In this document: positions 1 to 11,144 of the stretch, in pieces
Layout: each line of letters opens with the position of its first letter
Position numbering within the stretch: position 1 is the stretch's first letter
Source: Trichobilharzia regenti
Taxonomy: Eukaryota > Platyhelminthes > Trematoda > Strigeidida > Schistosomatidae
Assembly: GCA_944472135.2 (NCBI GenBank)
Contig: OX235265.1
Location: 94,892,984 to 94,956,983 of the forward strand
Reading direction: 5' to 3'
Length of the DNA stretch: 64,000 nucleotides
The notes under the pieces: model-generated
The model's input: only the letters and a program-made list of their open reading frames with translations
Database searches by the model: none
Told to the model about the DNA's origin: nothing
Translations under genes and position numbers: made by a program

Positions 1-1167
1 TTCCTAGCAGATATAATGAAAAATACATTTCGGAATCAATGCAGAGTAACTTGTAACCGTATTTTCACCATACCGAGTAAAAACCGTTATGCACCGATGG
101 AAAATTGAGTTCAAACAACTTACACGGGAAATTCGAATATTGAAGCGTTTTAAGACCAGCGATGTGTATTCAGCTTTTTCAGCAAATTACTTGAAATCAT
201 GTAAGATTTAATAGTTCCTTTTAAAAATGTCTTCTTCATTTTGAGATTATTTCAACCACACACACAAACAATATTACCACACAAAAATGTACTACAGGCC
301 TCAAAGGATAAGTACCTCTCCCTGGTCAAACATGAACCGTTACTGTCGCATCCATGAGATCAGCGCCAAAAATGACAAGGTCACGGGTAAATAATGCAAT
401 TTTATGAGTGAACAGTAAGCGAGATTAGCAAATTTGCGGTAACCCACTGATTCCTGGAAAATTCAGAGAAAATTCACGTTACCGATGACATCACATTTTT
501 TCATTCTTCAGTTGTGACAAAGCTATATGGATAGACTTACACAGGGTATTAGAAAGAAATGTCAATAACTGATCATGAACAGTGATATCCTGCAGCTATA
601 ACACTAAAATCTGTTATTCCCTTTCGAATAGATATAAAACCATGAACTTATTAGACTCGAGACTTTACATTATTGATTATTCCACTGTACGTCAGTGTAT
701 CAGTCTTAGAATGCTTGCCAACAGCCAATATGACCTGGTTCTGATTCCCGACTGACGCATTGTTTATCCTTGCATAGTTTACTGTCCAACAGTAGGCGTG
801 GAAGAAAAGAAAGTGAGTGCTTCAAACTATATACTTCAGTCGAAACAGAAAGGAATGAAAGCCACTCTGTTGTTTGAAATCATTTCCGAAATTGTGTGTG
901 TTACAGTAAAACAAATAAAAATCACATACCGTTGGGAAATTTAATTTTACATATATAAATGCGCTATATTAAGTGATAAATACTCAGAATGAAGAACAGT
1001 CCTGAATATGAATGGTAGAAATAGAATTCATCTCTAGCAGAGATTGTGAATCATTTGACCTACTATTTCCTTATAGATGCATACCGCCTTATATCATATT
1101 CACATCACGGAGAGTAGAAAAAATGCTAAAATCTAAATAAGAAATACAAAGTGTAATGAAAATTGGA
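1..1167. other. AT-rich stretch without a recognisable gene
   Basis: No frame longer than about 60 codons and no repeat family that I recognise. It ends at the (ATT)n tail of the RTE element that follows. Confidence 0.5.
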
Positions 1168-4100
1168 ATTATTATTATTATTATTATTGTATCCTTTAGT
1201 TCCTAGAGGAACATAGGGCTTCAGCTGCGCACCTCCATTGACTTCGGTTTTCTGACAACTTTTTCACCCTGCTCCAGGTCTGTCCACATGCTTTCATCTC
1301 CTCCTCGCATGACCTCCTCCAAGTCACCCTTGGACGACCAACTCGCCGCCTCCCTTTCGGGTTCCACTCGAGGGCTTGTCTAGTGATGTCACTTGATGGT
1401 TTCCTCAGCGTATGGCCAATCCATCTCCATTTCTTTCTGCCTATTTGTTTCACAATCGGTTCCTGATTGGTTCGCTCCCAGAGATCCCTGTTGCTGATCT
1501 TTTCTGGCCATCTGATCTTGAGTATTGAGCGGAGACAGTTGTTAATGAAGGTTTGAAGTTTGTTTGAGATGCTCTTTATGACTCGCCAAGTCTCTGATCC
1601 GTATAGTAGCACTGACTTCACATTGGAGTTGAAAATCCGGATCTTATTTTTGATGCTGATTGCTGTTGACCTCCACACAGATTTGAGAGTAATGAAAGCT
1701 TGTCTTGCTTTTCCGATTCTGGCTTTGATGTCCTCGTCAGTTCCGCCTGTAGTTGAGACGATGCTTCCCAGGTAGGTGAAGGAGGTTGTTTCTTTCAGGT
1801 TCTTCCCATTTATGCTTATTGTGGTCTGTTGTTGTTGTTGCTGTTGATGTTGGCTAGGAATCTTCATCATCTCTGTTTTATCTATGTTCACGTGAAGTCC
1901 TATCTTTGATGCTTCTTCTGCCAACTTGTTACTTTTCACTTGCATATCTTCCAGTTTATGGGAAATCAGACATATATCATCGGCGAAATCCAGATCCTCC
2001 AAGTCTTTTGTGTCAGTCCATTTTATGCCTGTTCCCTCGTTGGTTGCCGTTGTCTGTCGCATTATCCAATCAATTGCAATCAGGAAGATCATTGGTGATA
2101 GTAGACAGCCTTGCCTCACTCCCGTCCTCACTTCGAAGGCTTCCGTAAGTTTCCCGTTGTGGATTACTTGGCATGCAGCATTGTCGTATAACTGTTGGAT
2201 GAGGTGTATAATTGTCGATGGGACCCCGTAGTAGCGAAGTAGTTTCCAAATGACCTCTCGATCGACGCTGTCGAAGGCCTTTTCAAAGTCGATGAAGTTG
2301 AGATAGAGAGGTGACTGCCATTCCAAGCTTTGTTCAATGATGATCCGTAGAGTGGCGATTTGATCAATACATGATTTGTTTCTCCTGAATCCAGCCTGTT
2401 CCGGACGAAGTTTTTCATCTAGGGCTTGTTTGATTCTCTCCAGGATGATGCGACTTAGTATCTTGCTTGGAATGGACAGAAGCATAATTCCACGCCAGTT
2501 TTTACATTGACTTAAGTCTCCTTTCTTTGGAAGTTTGAATAAGTAACTGTTCTTCCAATCCTCGGGTACTTTGCCCTCTTTCCACACCTTCTCCAGTAGT
2601 GGTGTCATCAAGTCCGCTGTTGTCTCTGGGTCTATTTTCAAAGCCTCTGCTGGGATTCCATCTGGTCCCGGTGTTTTCCCAGTTTTAAGCATCTTGATTG
2701 CATTCAGGACTTCTGATTTCGTCGGGGGGTCAGTGTTCACTGGTAGTTCTGCTTCCGTTGTTGGTATTGCTGGACGTGTTGTAGGTGGCGGACGATTTAG
2801 AAGTCTTTTGAAGTGTTCAACCCAGTGCTTTCTCTGTTCCACCTCTTTGGTGATTGACTTTCCATTGTCGTCCTTTATTGGCTTAATCTGTGTCGAACGT
2901 TTGCCCGAAAGGTTCCTAGTTGTTTGGTAGAGTGTGGCGAGGTCTCCTTTGCCTGCAGCTTGTTCTGCTTCGTTTGCCATGGTTTCATAATATTTTCTTT
3001 TGTCTTCCCTGGCACTTTTCTTCACTCTTTTGTTCAGTGTATTGTAGCTTGCATTCAGCTCCTGTTTTTGTTGCTCGTCCGTGCACTGGATAATCTTTTG
3101 CTTCACTGTCCTTCTCTCTTCTATTAGTTTCCAAGTGTCCGTAGTGAGCCACTGTTTGTCCTGTCTCTTTTTTCTGCCTAGAATTTCTATGCAGGTTTGG
3201 CTCCACACCGTTTTCAAGTTGTTCCAGTGCTTTTCAACGCCGACCTCTTCGCTAGTGTTGATTTGTGTCTCGGCTTTGTCCTTTATGCTTGCAATGAAGA
3301 TGTCCTTTGTAGCCTGGTCCTTCAGCTTTTGAGTGTTGAACTTGGCTTGTGGTCTATCTGCAGCTCCTGATTCCCTGAAAGCTTTTAATTTGATTTGGAT
3401 TGTCCCTTGTACGAGATAGTGGTCTGAGCCAACGTCTGCTCCTCTTCTTGCTTTTGTGTCCAGTAGGCTGCGCCTCCACTTCCTTGAGATTGAGATGAAG
3501 TCGATTTGGTTTTTGGTTTGCCCGTCTGGTGACACCCATGTAGCCTTGTGGATATCTTTGTGCTTGTATACACTGCCACCAATCACCAGTTCGTTGAAGG
3601 CGCAGAAGTCGGCGAAGAGTTCTCCGTTTTCATTCATTTCTCCTAGAGCTTCTCTACCCATGATGAGTTCCCTTCCCGTATTGTCTGGTCCCAGTTTGGC
3701 GTTCATGTCTCCCATTAGTATTTTCATGTCGCCAGCTGGAGTATTGTCCATTGTTGCCTGTAGTTGCCTGTAGAATTCTTCTTTCTTCTCGAGGTCTGCG
3801 TTGTTTGTGGGTGCATAACATTGTATGATTGACACTTTCCTTCCTTTGGAGTTGAACCTGGCGGTCATTATCCTGGACGAAATCGCCTCCCATTGTATCA
3901 GGGCTTTCGTTGCCGTTGGTGACATCATGATAGCCACGCCCTCGGTGTGCGTGTGGTTATCTTCTGGGTGACCGGAGTAGATCACTGACTCACCTGTTGA
4001 CAATTTGGTGAGTCCACTCCCATTCCATCTGCTCTCACATATTCCCAGCACTTGTATTCCGTATCTTTTCATCTCGTTGGCGATCTGGGCAGCTTTCCCA

Positions 4101-4232
4101 GTCTCGTACATAGTTCGGACGTTCCATGTTCCTACACAGACTTTTTCTTTTGGTGCAAGGAGGTTCAACATACTGAAGTTTCTTTAGCAATTTTTGTTTA
4201 CAGGGTGGGGTTGCTAGCCTCACGCCTGAGAA
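1168..4232 (-). mobile_element. Near-complete SR2-like RTE-clade non-LTR retrotransposon
   Basis: The element lies on the minus strand. Its 3' end is a very short untranslated tail followed by an (AAT)n run (plus-strand ATT repeats, 1168-1189), which is typical of RTE elements. It holds one long open frame (1196-4171). The 5' leader (4172-4232) contains a block that recurs in SINE-2 (plus-strand GGGTGGGGTTGCTAGCCTCA, 4203-4222). No frameshift or stop was seen, so it is the youngest-looking element in the window. The true 5' end may lie a little beyond 4232, and I did not find a clear target-site duplication. Confidence 0.85.
1196..4171 (-). CDS. RTE endonuclease-reverse transcriptase polyprotein (991 aa)
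   Basis: This is the enzyme of an RTE non-LTR retrotransposon, which nicks the target and reverse-transcribes its own RNA at the nick. An apurinic-type endonuclease spans about residues 12-265, with TWNVR (N17), CESRW (E46), GDMNA (D155, N157), QIDF (D224) and SDH (249-251). A linker leads to reverse transcriptase at about 500-810: FIDFEKAFD (D628), GVRQGC (684-689) and the FADD catalytic box (729-732). A glutamine run at 776-782 comes from a CAA/CAG-like tract. The C-terminal region carries YGSETW (857-862) and ends almost at the (AAT)n tail. All catalytic residues I looked for are present and the frame is uninterrupted, so activity is possible. The start is the first Met after the leader; an upstream start cannot be excluded. 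Similarity to schistosome SR2 is from recall of the family, not a search. Confidence 0.9.
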   Translation of the reverse strand: MLNLLAPKEKVCVGTWNVRTMYETGKAAQIANEMKRYGIQVLGICESRWNGSGLTKLSTGESVIYSGHPEDNHTHTEGVAIMMSPTATKALIQWEAISSRIMTARFNSKGRKVSIIQCYAPTNNADLEKKEEFYRQLQATMDNTPAGDMKILMGDMNAKLGPDNTGRELIMGREALGEMNENGELFADFCAFNELVIGGSVYKHKDIHKATWVSPDGQTKNQIDFISISRKWRRSLLDTKARRGADVGSDHYLVQGTIQIKLKAFRESGAADRPQAKFNTQKLKDQATKDIFIASIKDKAETQINTSEEVGVEKHWNNLKTVWSQTCIEILGRKKRQDKQWLTTDTWKLIEERRTVKQKIIQCTDEQQKQELNASYNTLNKRVKKSAREDKRKYYETMANEAEQAAGKGDLATLYQTTRNLSGKRSTQIKPIKDDNGKSITKEVEQRKHWVEHFKRLLNRPPPTTRPAIPTTEAELPVNTDPPTKSEVLNAIKMLKTGKTPGPDGIPAEALKIDPETTADLMTPLLEKVWKEGKVPEDWKNSYLFKLPKKGDLSQCKNWRGIMLLSIPSKILSRIILERIKQALDEKLRPEQAGFRRNKSCIDQIATLRIIIEQSLEWQSPLYLNFIDFEKAFDSVDREVIWKLLRYYGVPSTIIHLIQQLYDNAACQVIHNGKLTEAFEVRTGVRQGCLLSPMIFLIAIDWIMRQTTATNEGTGIKWTDTKDLEDLDFADDICLISHKLEDMQVKSNKLAEEASKIGLHVNIDKTEMMKIPSQHQQQQQQQTTISINGKNLKETTSFTYLGSIVSTTGGTDEDIKARIGKARQAFITLKSVWRSTAISIKNKIRIFNSNVKSVLLYGSETWRVIKSISNKLQTFINNCLRSILKIRWPEKISNRDLWERTNQEPIVKQIGRKKWRWIGHTLRKPSSDITRQALEWNPKGRRRVGRPRVTWRRSCEEEMKACGQTWSRVKKLSENRSQWRCAAEALCSSRN

Positions 4233-4909
4233 AAGAATGATTACATTAAGTAAAAGTTTAGAGAGAAGCAACTTTTTGGGTTGCTCCCCTCAAAATCAGA
4301 AAATAACGGACAAACAATGAGAACAACATCAACAAAGGAAACAGTTCACAGAAAAAAGGGCAAAAAGCGACGACAACTATACAATAAGACAACATGCAAT
4401 ATAGTTCAGTACATTTAACTAAAATGATATCTTAACCATAAAATTGGAATATTAAACGTGTTTTTATTTATCTATCTACCATGGAGGAAAATTCTTGAGT
4501 TTCTTTTGTAGCAAAATGTTTATGTTATACATTGGGTGTAAAATTAGGCAGAATGATCGTCGTATTTCCTAGCATCATCCAGCATGGATAAGCAAGGGAC
4601 AAACTAGATCTATTCGCACTTAAAATTATTTGTCTCATTACTATTGATCTTAATTTTGCTTTACGCGTTCATCTTCTACATACCTCTGAAGCAATAGGAA
4701 TCCACCTGTAGAAGAAGCCAAATCTGTGTTTGTTCAGAAGAAATTTGTACAATCACTTTCCTTACCTTGGCTATCGTTACGTGAATGTATAAACCCAACT
4801 ACTTCGTTCTTAAAATTACAAAAATTATAATTGTGCGTATTATTTTATTATTAATTTTCCTGACTACTTCATCTTTAATTCTATGTTGTCAGTGTCCAAG
4901 TCGTTTTAT
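4233..4909. other. No gene recognised
   Basis: AT-rich sequence between the RTE element and the next repeat. Nothing supportable was seen. Confidence 0.4.
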
Positions 4910-4919
4910 TTTCTTTACC

Positions 4920-5450
4920 AATCTATTACATAATCAACCTGTACACACACTAATTCATTAATTACTCTTCATTTTTCCAAAATTATGCATTATTTTTTTT
5001 TTTGATTACAGCTTGATTCCACACTGTATTTTTGGTACAAGTATGGAATTTTCAGCATGGATATCGGTAGCCCAAATTTTTCAGGCCGACCATAGATATC
5101 AGGTGTGCGTCGGCAGGGAATCGAACCTCGGACCATGTGCATGATCGGCGAGAGTCCTAACCACTGTGCCACCAAAGCAGTCCACCTGTAGTGACCATTT
5201 CTACGCTTTATTTGTGTGTATTAATTTTCTTCGTTAATTACCATTCAAGTGTTTAACATGTTGATACTGACTAATTATTGTTCACAAACATATCAGTGCC
5301 ACCTCATTGGTAAATTGTTGTGTATTGTAATAAAAATGCTATATGTGTATATAAGAGTAGAGCCGCAGTGAGAGGAGGATCTAATTGAGAAGTAAATATT
5401 TCTTCGCATAATCCTTTTCTTTTCTAAATGTTACAGAATTTTTAGTTATA
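4920..5450 (+). repeat. PLE terminal-repeat-like unit, interrupted by SINE-1
   Basis: A unit of about 330 bp (excluding the inserted SINE) that also occurs at 16660-16995 (minus) and 17005-17515 (plus). It has a TATA-like site (GTATATAAGAG, near 5347) and then a decayed hammerhead-like segment ending in GATCTAATTGAGAAG and a near-palindromic AAATATTT. The same GATCTAATTGAAAA block follows the hammerhead core in the PLE at 50.3 kb, which is why I assign the unit to a PLE pseudo-LTR. An otherwise unknown LTR remains possible. Confidence 0.5.
4991..5177 (-). mobile_element. SINE-1 (tRNA-headed SINE)
   Basis: On the minus strand it starts with pol III box A TGGCACAGTGG (plus 5161-5171) and box B GGTTCGATTCC (plus 5117-5127), about 34 bp apart as in a tRNA. 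A body, a LINE-like tail and an A-rich end follow. It interrupts the flanking terminal-repeat unit, so it is the younger insertion. It is SINE-derived, not a functional tRNA gene. Confidence 0.85.
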
Positions 5451-5503
5451 CATCCAAAATTATTTGAGCATAATATTAATATAAAAACACAAAAAATTAT
5501 TCA

Positions 5504-5840
5504 ACTGTTGGTTTAAAGGGATTTGATTGGTTATAGGATTTCATCATGAACTGACATTGGATAGAGAACCTTTGGAAAACCGGCTGGGAGTACTGGACAG
5601 CTGTTTCATCCTACTCTGGCAGAAGTTAGAATTCATGCACTGTCCATTGGATTGGGTCTGAGTGGCTTGATAGTCTACGAGCTAGCTCACCTTGGAACCA
5701 GAAGATCCTGGGTTCGAACCCATATTGTGGGTGCGTACTGATAAAGACTCCCAAGCAGGTTGGACGAAACAGATGTCTAGTACTCAGGGTTTTTCAATGG
5801 TTCTTTAACCAATGTTAGTTCATGATAAAATCCTGTAACA
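5504..5840 (+). mobile_element. SINE-3 with hammerhead-like core, two-way copy
   Basis: A tRNA-like head with a perfect box B (GGGTTCGAACCC, 5710-5721) leads into a hammerhead-like segment: CTGATAA (5738-5744, one change from CTGATGA), GAAAC (5766-5770) and the GTC cleavage triplet (5775-5777). The left part (5504-5619) is the 3' half of the same family on the minus strand, joined to the plus copy. G8 of the core is changed to A, so this ribozyme is probably dead. Confidence 0.7.
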
Positions 5841-6360
5841 AAAAATTATGTTTAATATCTACAATAAAAATTGCTCTTGAAGTGTATAGGAGATTCATTA
5901 GAACATAATATCTTAGTTATATTGGTAACAGGTACTTGAACAAAGTTAAAACAGTGTGTAATGAACAGGACAGAATGACGTCATTATATTGTGTGTTCAC
6001 GTCACAATGGCTGTCCTCAAAAATCGATTGATAATCACAATAGAATACCAAACATAAAAGTAACGCTCAACATAGTATGAGAGAATCCAGTTTCCCCTTC
6101 ATCTTGGATTCAGAGATGGAGACGTAGCCAGAAGATGTGAATGCTGAATGAATGTTGCTCTCATGCGAACTCATTCATATGCCAGACTAGTCGAAATTTA
6201 CGGAATAAAGTGCTTATTGAGATAGACAGGTCCTGTTTTCATGTTACCTGCTGCTCTATGTACGATTTTACATGCATGGGCCAAAAAAAAAACAAATACA
6301 TCAGATAATCAGAAAGGATTCGTGACCGCATATTCTAAGAAACTTCTGAGTCCCAAAGGT
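5841..6360. other. No gene recognised
   Basis: AT-rich sequence between repeats. The reading frame that begins at 6241 becomes PLE-like only from about 6376. Confidence 0.35.
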
Positions 6361-6552
6361 GTGAAATCGCCTAGTAGTGGGATTTTTTGTCAGTTGTTAG
6401 AAAGAAGTCATGAAATCAATGCATTAAAATCCTTCAAGTTAATTAGATTTCAGAACACCACCAGTCTGCATCGTGTCACCCGAGTGGTTGCGATTAAACG
6501 ACTAAAACCAGATTTATGCATCCTGAAGGAAACTGTTATTAATCTTGACTTA
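6361..6552 (+). pseudogene. PLE endonuclease C-terminal remnant
   Basis: The translation resembles the end of the PLE polyprotein seen in better copies here: an SS-I-LERSHEIN segment, then an IAI/VAIKR-like helix and a final CILKE block. The equivalents are SSILEHLVQTGHKAS, AEAIAIR and AICVQK at 60.2 kb, and SSILAHLIDSGHQ and LHLAEAMGIR at 46.6 kb. The catalytic YIG part is missing. It follows the conserved block order but is strongly diverged. Confidence 0.6.
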
Positions 6553-7350
6553 ATTGTCATTTTTATTATATTTTATTTTAACAATATAATTTCTCAACAT
6601 AACTTTCTCTTTACATTTCATCTTGAGAAGCCTCTTTTCTGATCTATTTCATACATTTGTTCGTAATTCCATAAAATTCCTTAAATATCTTTATACTCAC
6701 TGTGGAGCTGTGAGGTGACTTTTTTTCCCCTATTTTACCACCTTATCACGTGATATTAATATAGGTCGCTTTTATGACAGATAAGTGAAACATTTGAATA
6801 TTTTGCATATTCATATTTAGTCCATCATGGCTGCAGTTGAAAAGCACCAACGGTATCATTTTATCTGGGTCGATATCTTCTTGTTGCTTTGATCAAGTCT
6901 GTCAGTGGATATAACTGCACGAAAAAAAAGTTTAATTAGCCAGTGCTAGACAAAGTGTAACAACAGAAGACAAGGGCCAGACAACAGGTCGTTTATCGAG
7001 AAAATCAAGAGATATTTATAGATTTTTATGTACATTATTATTAGCGTTTTTGTTAAGAGAGAAGCAACCTCTTTTGATTGGTTGTTTTCTTGTTGAAGGT
7101 TATTCTGTACTGCTTGTGACCGGTTTTTAGAAAGTTAAGCCACCTATCTGCGAATCGTATTTGCACACGTAAAGTCTTCTGTGATTGGTTGGTGAGTTCC
7201 AAAATTTGTACTTTCTTATTGTTTTTTCTCATGACCACGATTTGGGACGTAGACACTAACGTAAATTTCTCTCTACAAATTTGGCTAGCGAACAGCTCTC
7301 ACCACAAAAGCAGTTGATCTGCTTTAGTACCACTTTGTTACATAGGTCCG
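6553..7350. other. No gene recognised
   Basis: AT-rich. A GAGAGAAGCAAC string near 7059 also occurs beside the RTE leader at 4261, but the match is too short to interpret. Confidence 0.35.
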
Positions 7351-7357
7351 ACATTCG

Positions 7358-7572
7358 TCAGTGGTTGAGTAGCTAAACGCTCGCCTGCCACCATAGAGAT
7401 CCAGGTTTGACTCCCTACTTTATTAGCCCGTAGTTAGCAAGGAAAAAAGAGGAAAGGTTTGGTTTTATGGCCACAACTACACTCCATGAAAGAGCAACAC
7501 TGTTGCTATCAATAATTTAGAGCTGAAGCCTGAAGCCCTATGGTCTGTTCAAAACACGAGGAATAAAAGCCG
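7358..7572 (+). mobile_element. SINE-2 (tRNA head, RTE-derived tail), diverged
   Basis: A box-A-like TGGTTGAGTAG near 7361 and a box-B-like AGGTTTGACTCC near 7402 are followed by a body that ends in GAAGCCCTATGGTCTG, the block that ends the RTE element (GAAGCCCTATGTTCC). Both boxes carry changes. Confidence 0.65.
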
Positions 7573-7834
7573 AAACAGTTACATAGTTATAAAGTAAATA
7601 GACAAATGTGAGAAACAAACGTATATTTACACTGGCAGGTATGCATACGAACGAGTGGTTATCTCCAGCTCTTCCTTACTTACGTCGCTGCTGTTCTGCT
7701 TCTTTTACGGGTATTGCACACACAATATTAGATTATATTTTCACTCCTGTAGCCCTAGGTGTAATTAAGTCTTATCATGGCTGGTATACTGTACCAATTG
7801 TTTTGGTTTTTTGATGTATTTATTTATTATTTAT

Positions 7835-7882
7835 TTTATTCGTTTGCGTTCCTAGTGGAACGTAGGGTTTCAAGCTTGATAT
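7835..7882 (-). mobile_element. SINE-2/RTE 3'-end fragment
   Basis: Plus strand GTTCCTAGTGGAACGTAGGG followed by TTTCAAGC is the reverse complement of the shared SINE-2/RTE 3' block. Too short to tell the two apart. Confidence 0.55.
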
Positions 7883-10590
7883 TTTAAGTCTTAGTAGCAC
7901 CAGTGTAGTGGCTTGCGCTGTTGATAAGATTTATTAGTAGTATACGAAGAGACGTTCAAAGGCACAAATATGTAAGATGGCGAAGAGGTAGATTTCACGT
8001 CAAAGAGAGCGAATGAACCTCTATGGTGGGAAAACATGGAAGATGCGAAAGGAAGACAAAGACATACAATGCGAAGTACAGAAGTAGCACAACACAGAAG
8101 ATCTTTACAGATGACGATTTTCAGATAAAGTGTACACAATTTCCCTATATAGCAATATTGAATTCCTCATAAACATTCCATTAACGACTCTGGTCTTCAA
8201 AATGTCGCAGTATTATTAAACCCAACGTTCTCTGTTTACCGGATTTACTGAAGACTAAGCGAGGCCTAGAAGTGTGTGGGCCGGAGATCAAAGCCTTGAT
8301 CATGCAAGGTGTCGTCAGCGACCAGTCTACCGTTGAATCCCTGATAAACTTTTAGCGTTTTGTTCGACTTTAATTGAACCATTCAGCTTTCAGTAAACGG
8401 CAACGATAAAATGTATAAACATCCATCTTATCCGTATTTAAAGCAGCCTAATACAGCTAAACACTCAGATGTAGTATGCATTATTGGAAGTTCCGATAAA
8501 GGGAAATCATAAAAGTCAATTACCCTTAATTCATAAAAAGCATTTATAAAAGGATTTAGATTGAACGTGAAACCATAAATTCCACTAACCAATAATGAAA
8601 TGAGCATCAAAATTTAAAAAAAACATTTCGTTAAGAATACAATTAAATTTTACATTGTAAAATGCACACCCCCTAATGAAGACAAAATGAAAATATGTTG
8701 GAAAAAAGTGAATGACTTAAGTAGATAGAACTGAGTGTAATTCCATATTTGTATTGACTATGGAAAGAGATATGGAGAAAGAGAGAGAGAGGAGATTTTG
8801 TGAGGTATTCACGTGTTCTTTGCGAAGAATAACAGTCATTCCTCTCTTGTATAGAAGAGAAACAGTAGTATCTAGCATACATACTTTCAAACGTACTAAT
8901 CGTATTTCTTTTATGTTTAAAAAGCCCAGTGTAGTTGATTAATATGAAAGGTATAATTATATCTACAAAACTCCTTCATTTAATAATAATAATAATAATA
9001 ATAGTGCTCGAATTAAAACAAATGGTATATATTTTTCTATTTTAAAATGTTAAGCAATTTCGTTTTAGCTCGTATTATTTTTAAGGGAATTTTTGTCTAA
9101 TCTTCTGAAAAAAGAAGAGTTAATAGTTTATTAAAGTTAGTTTGAAAGGAGTTTAAAAATAATAATAATAATAATAATTACTACTCACCAACGGTAAATT
9201 CTACACAAAATTTATAATAATTTTTTTTTGTTTTTCAATGTTTGAAGGATATAAATTTTGGGATTAAAACTTAAGATGGCATCTGTTGTTAAGGTGATGA
9301 AAAATAAACATCACTGGAGGACTGTTTCTTGCTTGTTTGCTGGTCTTCAGCATAAGGAATTCAATTGAAGAGCTTTTGGTGACGAAGTACCAAGGGAAAG
9401 CTAGTTGATTCTGAGTTCTGCTTATTTGCTGCATAAACTGACAGCCTTTGTTATAAAGCTTATTAGAAAGATCAAGGCAGAACAAAAGAAAAGAAAAAAT
9501 AGCACTGAAAGAGGTAACCATAACATAATTAAGAGTTTAAGGCGTCAATAGTTTCAAAACATATAGAAGCTGTATTTGGTACCTATAAACACATTCACGT
9601 ACTTACTATGTTAGCTGAAAGACGTTATCGACCCAGTTAAACAAAATAGTTTTTAATCCACAGAATACTTTTCAGTGACTGTCAATTCAAGTATATAAAT
9701 AACACCAGTAAATTCAAGGCAGTCAGGTTGCTGAAACTTACAAATCTAGCTAAATGTAGAATTGCTGATTCCCTAAAAATGACTACCTCAGAGAAAAACG
9801 CAGTATTATCAATGTATGCATTAACCAACATACAGTAACATAATTTAATAGATCCGAGCTATGGTGATACAGGTAGATGGTGAGAGAGGTTGACTACTGA
9901 ATCTTTGTGCATCTAACTGATGCAATAAGAATGATGCAATGTCGATACCAAAAATATCAAAAATATTATTACAACCAATATTGTCAAAGGATACAAATTA
10001 ATAGAACTATACACACTAATTCGGGGAATTATGCGAGCGATTTGATATGATTGTGAACAATATATTGCACTCGAAATGTCATTAGCAAATCATTCTGCAT
10101 CGCTGTGTGCTTTCATCAAACGAGAGTATTCTCCCACATTGTTCAAATTATATTCTTATATTATCTAGGAGTATCCTTCAAACCACATCAAAGTTGACGA
10201 ACTGTAATGGTCATGACTGAGGCAGAAGTTAGATAAATCAGTCATGTGAAATCTGAATAGTGTTATTCTATGTTATTCAACTTAAAATTCCTTCATTTTA
10301 TTGATATTCGTACTACTTTTGATCGTTAGTCACATCTCCATAGTCTTCATTACACCTCAAATGATTGCGTCCAAGACACGGTTATTGGTAAGCTTTATTG
10401 GAAAAATTATTTGCAACATAAGGTAGAACTCGTCGGCTGGATATTCCACATCTATAATTATGTGTATCATGTATAACAGAAAGTAGGGCATAAATAAAAT
10501 TTGATAATAAAGATGAAAGATGGGATCTGGATTTTCAAGATTAAAGTCAATTCATTCCTCCCAAAATGGTGCTGTGGACATTTGTCAACA
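7883..10590. other. Long AT-rich stretch with microsatellites, no gene recognised
   Basis: Contains (AAT)n runs at about 8983-9002 and 9157-9178. The open frames here are short and have no recognisable motif. Confidence 0.4.
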
Positions 10591-10952
10591 TCTACTTCCA
10601 CTCTGAACTGAAGATCAGATGACCGACCGGAAGAATAAACAACAAAAAGCTTTGACAGTGAATCAACACAGAGATTATCTGCTCACTAGATATGCCGAGG
10701 GGAATGAAGCTACACTTGACACACATTGAGGTGAGTGTTCAGTGAACATCATGTGGCATACAGTTGAATCAGATTCGATTGAAAAACGGCCAGTTGGGTG
10801 TGAATGTGAGGGAGACATGAAGGAGATGGAGTGTGGGGGGAAATGAAGGCGTGTGGTCAATTCTAGAGGTAATCAGAGAAGACTATAGAGAACCGAGTGA
10901 AGCAGAGATGTGCTGCTGAAGCCCAATGTCCCATTCGGAACCCCTAAGGAAT
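10591..10952 (+). pseudogene. Decayed RTE 3' end
   Basis: Sequence matching the C-terminal region of the RTE enzyme: the counterpart of KIRWPEKISNRDLWE near 10610 (nucleotides AAGATCAGATG) through GCTGCTGAAGCCC at about 10911-10925, the same end seen at 1200. The frame is broken many times. It lacks the endonuclease and reverse transcriptase. Confidence 0.7.
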
Positions 10953-11144
10953 AATGGTATTAACATAATTACTTATGAATGGAACAGTAGTAACCTTATT
11001 GTGAACAACTTTTAGTGAGGTTTTCAACTTGAAAAATCACTACTTTATAGAGATCTAGAGAAAATTTCGACCCCTTCGAACCGACTTCATCACTTGTAAC
11101 TGACAACTGATTTTCAACTTACTGCTTCGTGTTTAAATTGAGAG

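Noticed and set aside
5117..5171. tRNA gene on the minus strand
   Set aside because: Box A and box B are spaced as in a tRNA, but the same unit recurs with a LINE-like tail and A-rich end. It is a SINE head and no cloverleaf was verified.
6241..6375. Start of a longer PLE frame
   Set aside because: Residues before about 6376 do not resemble PLE; the family match begins later.
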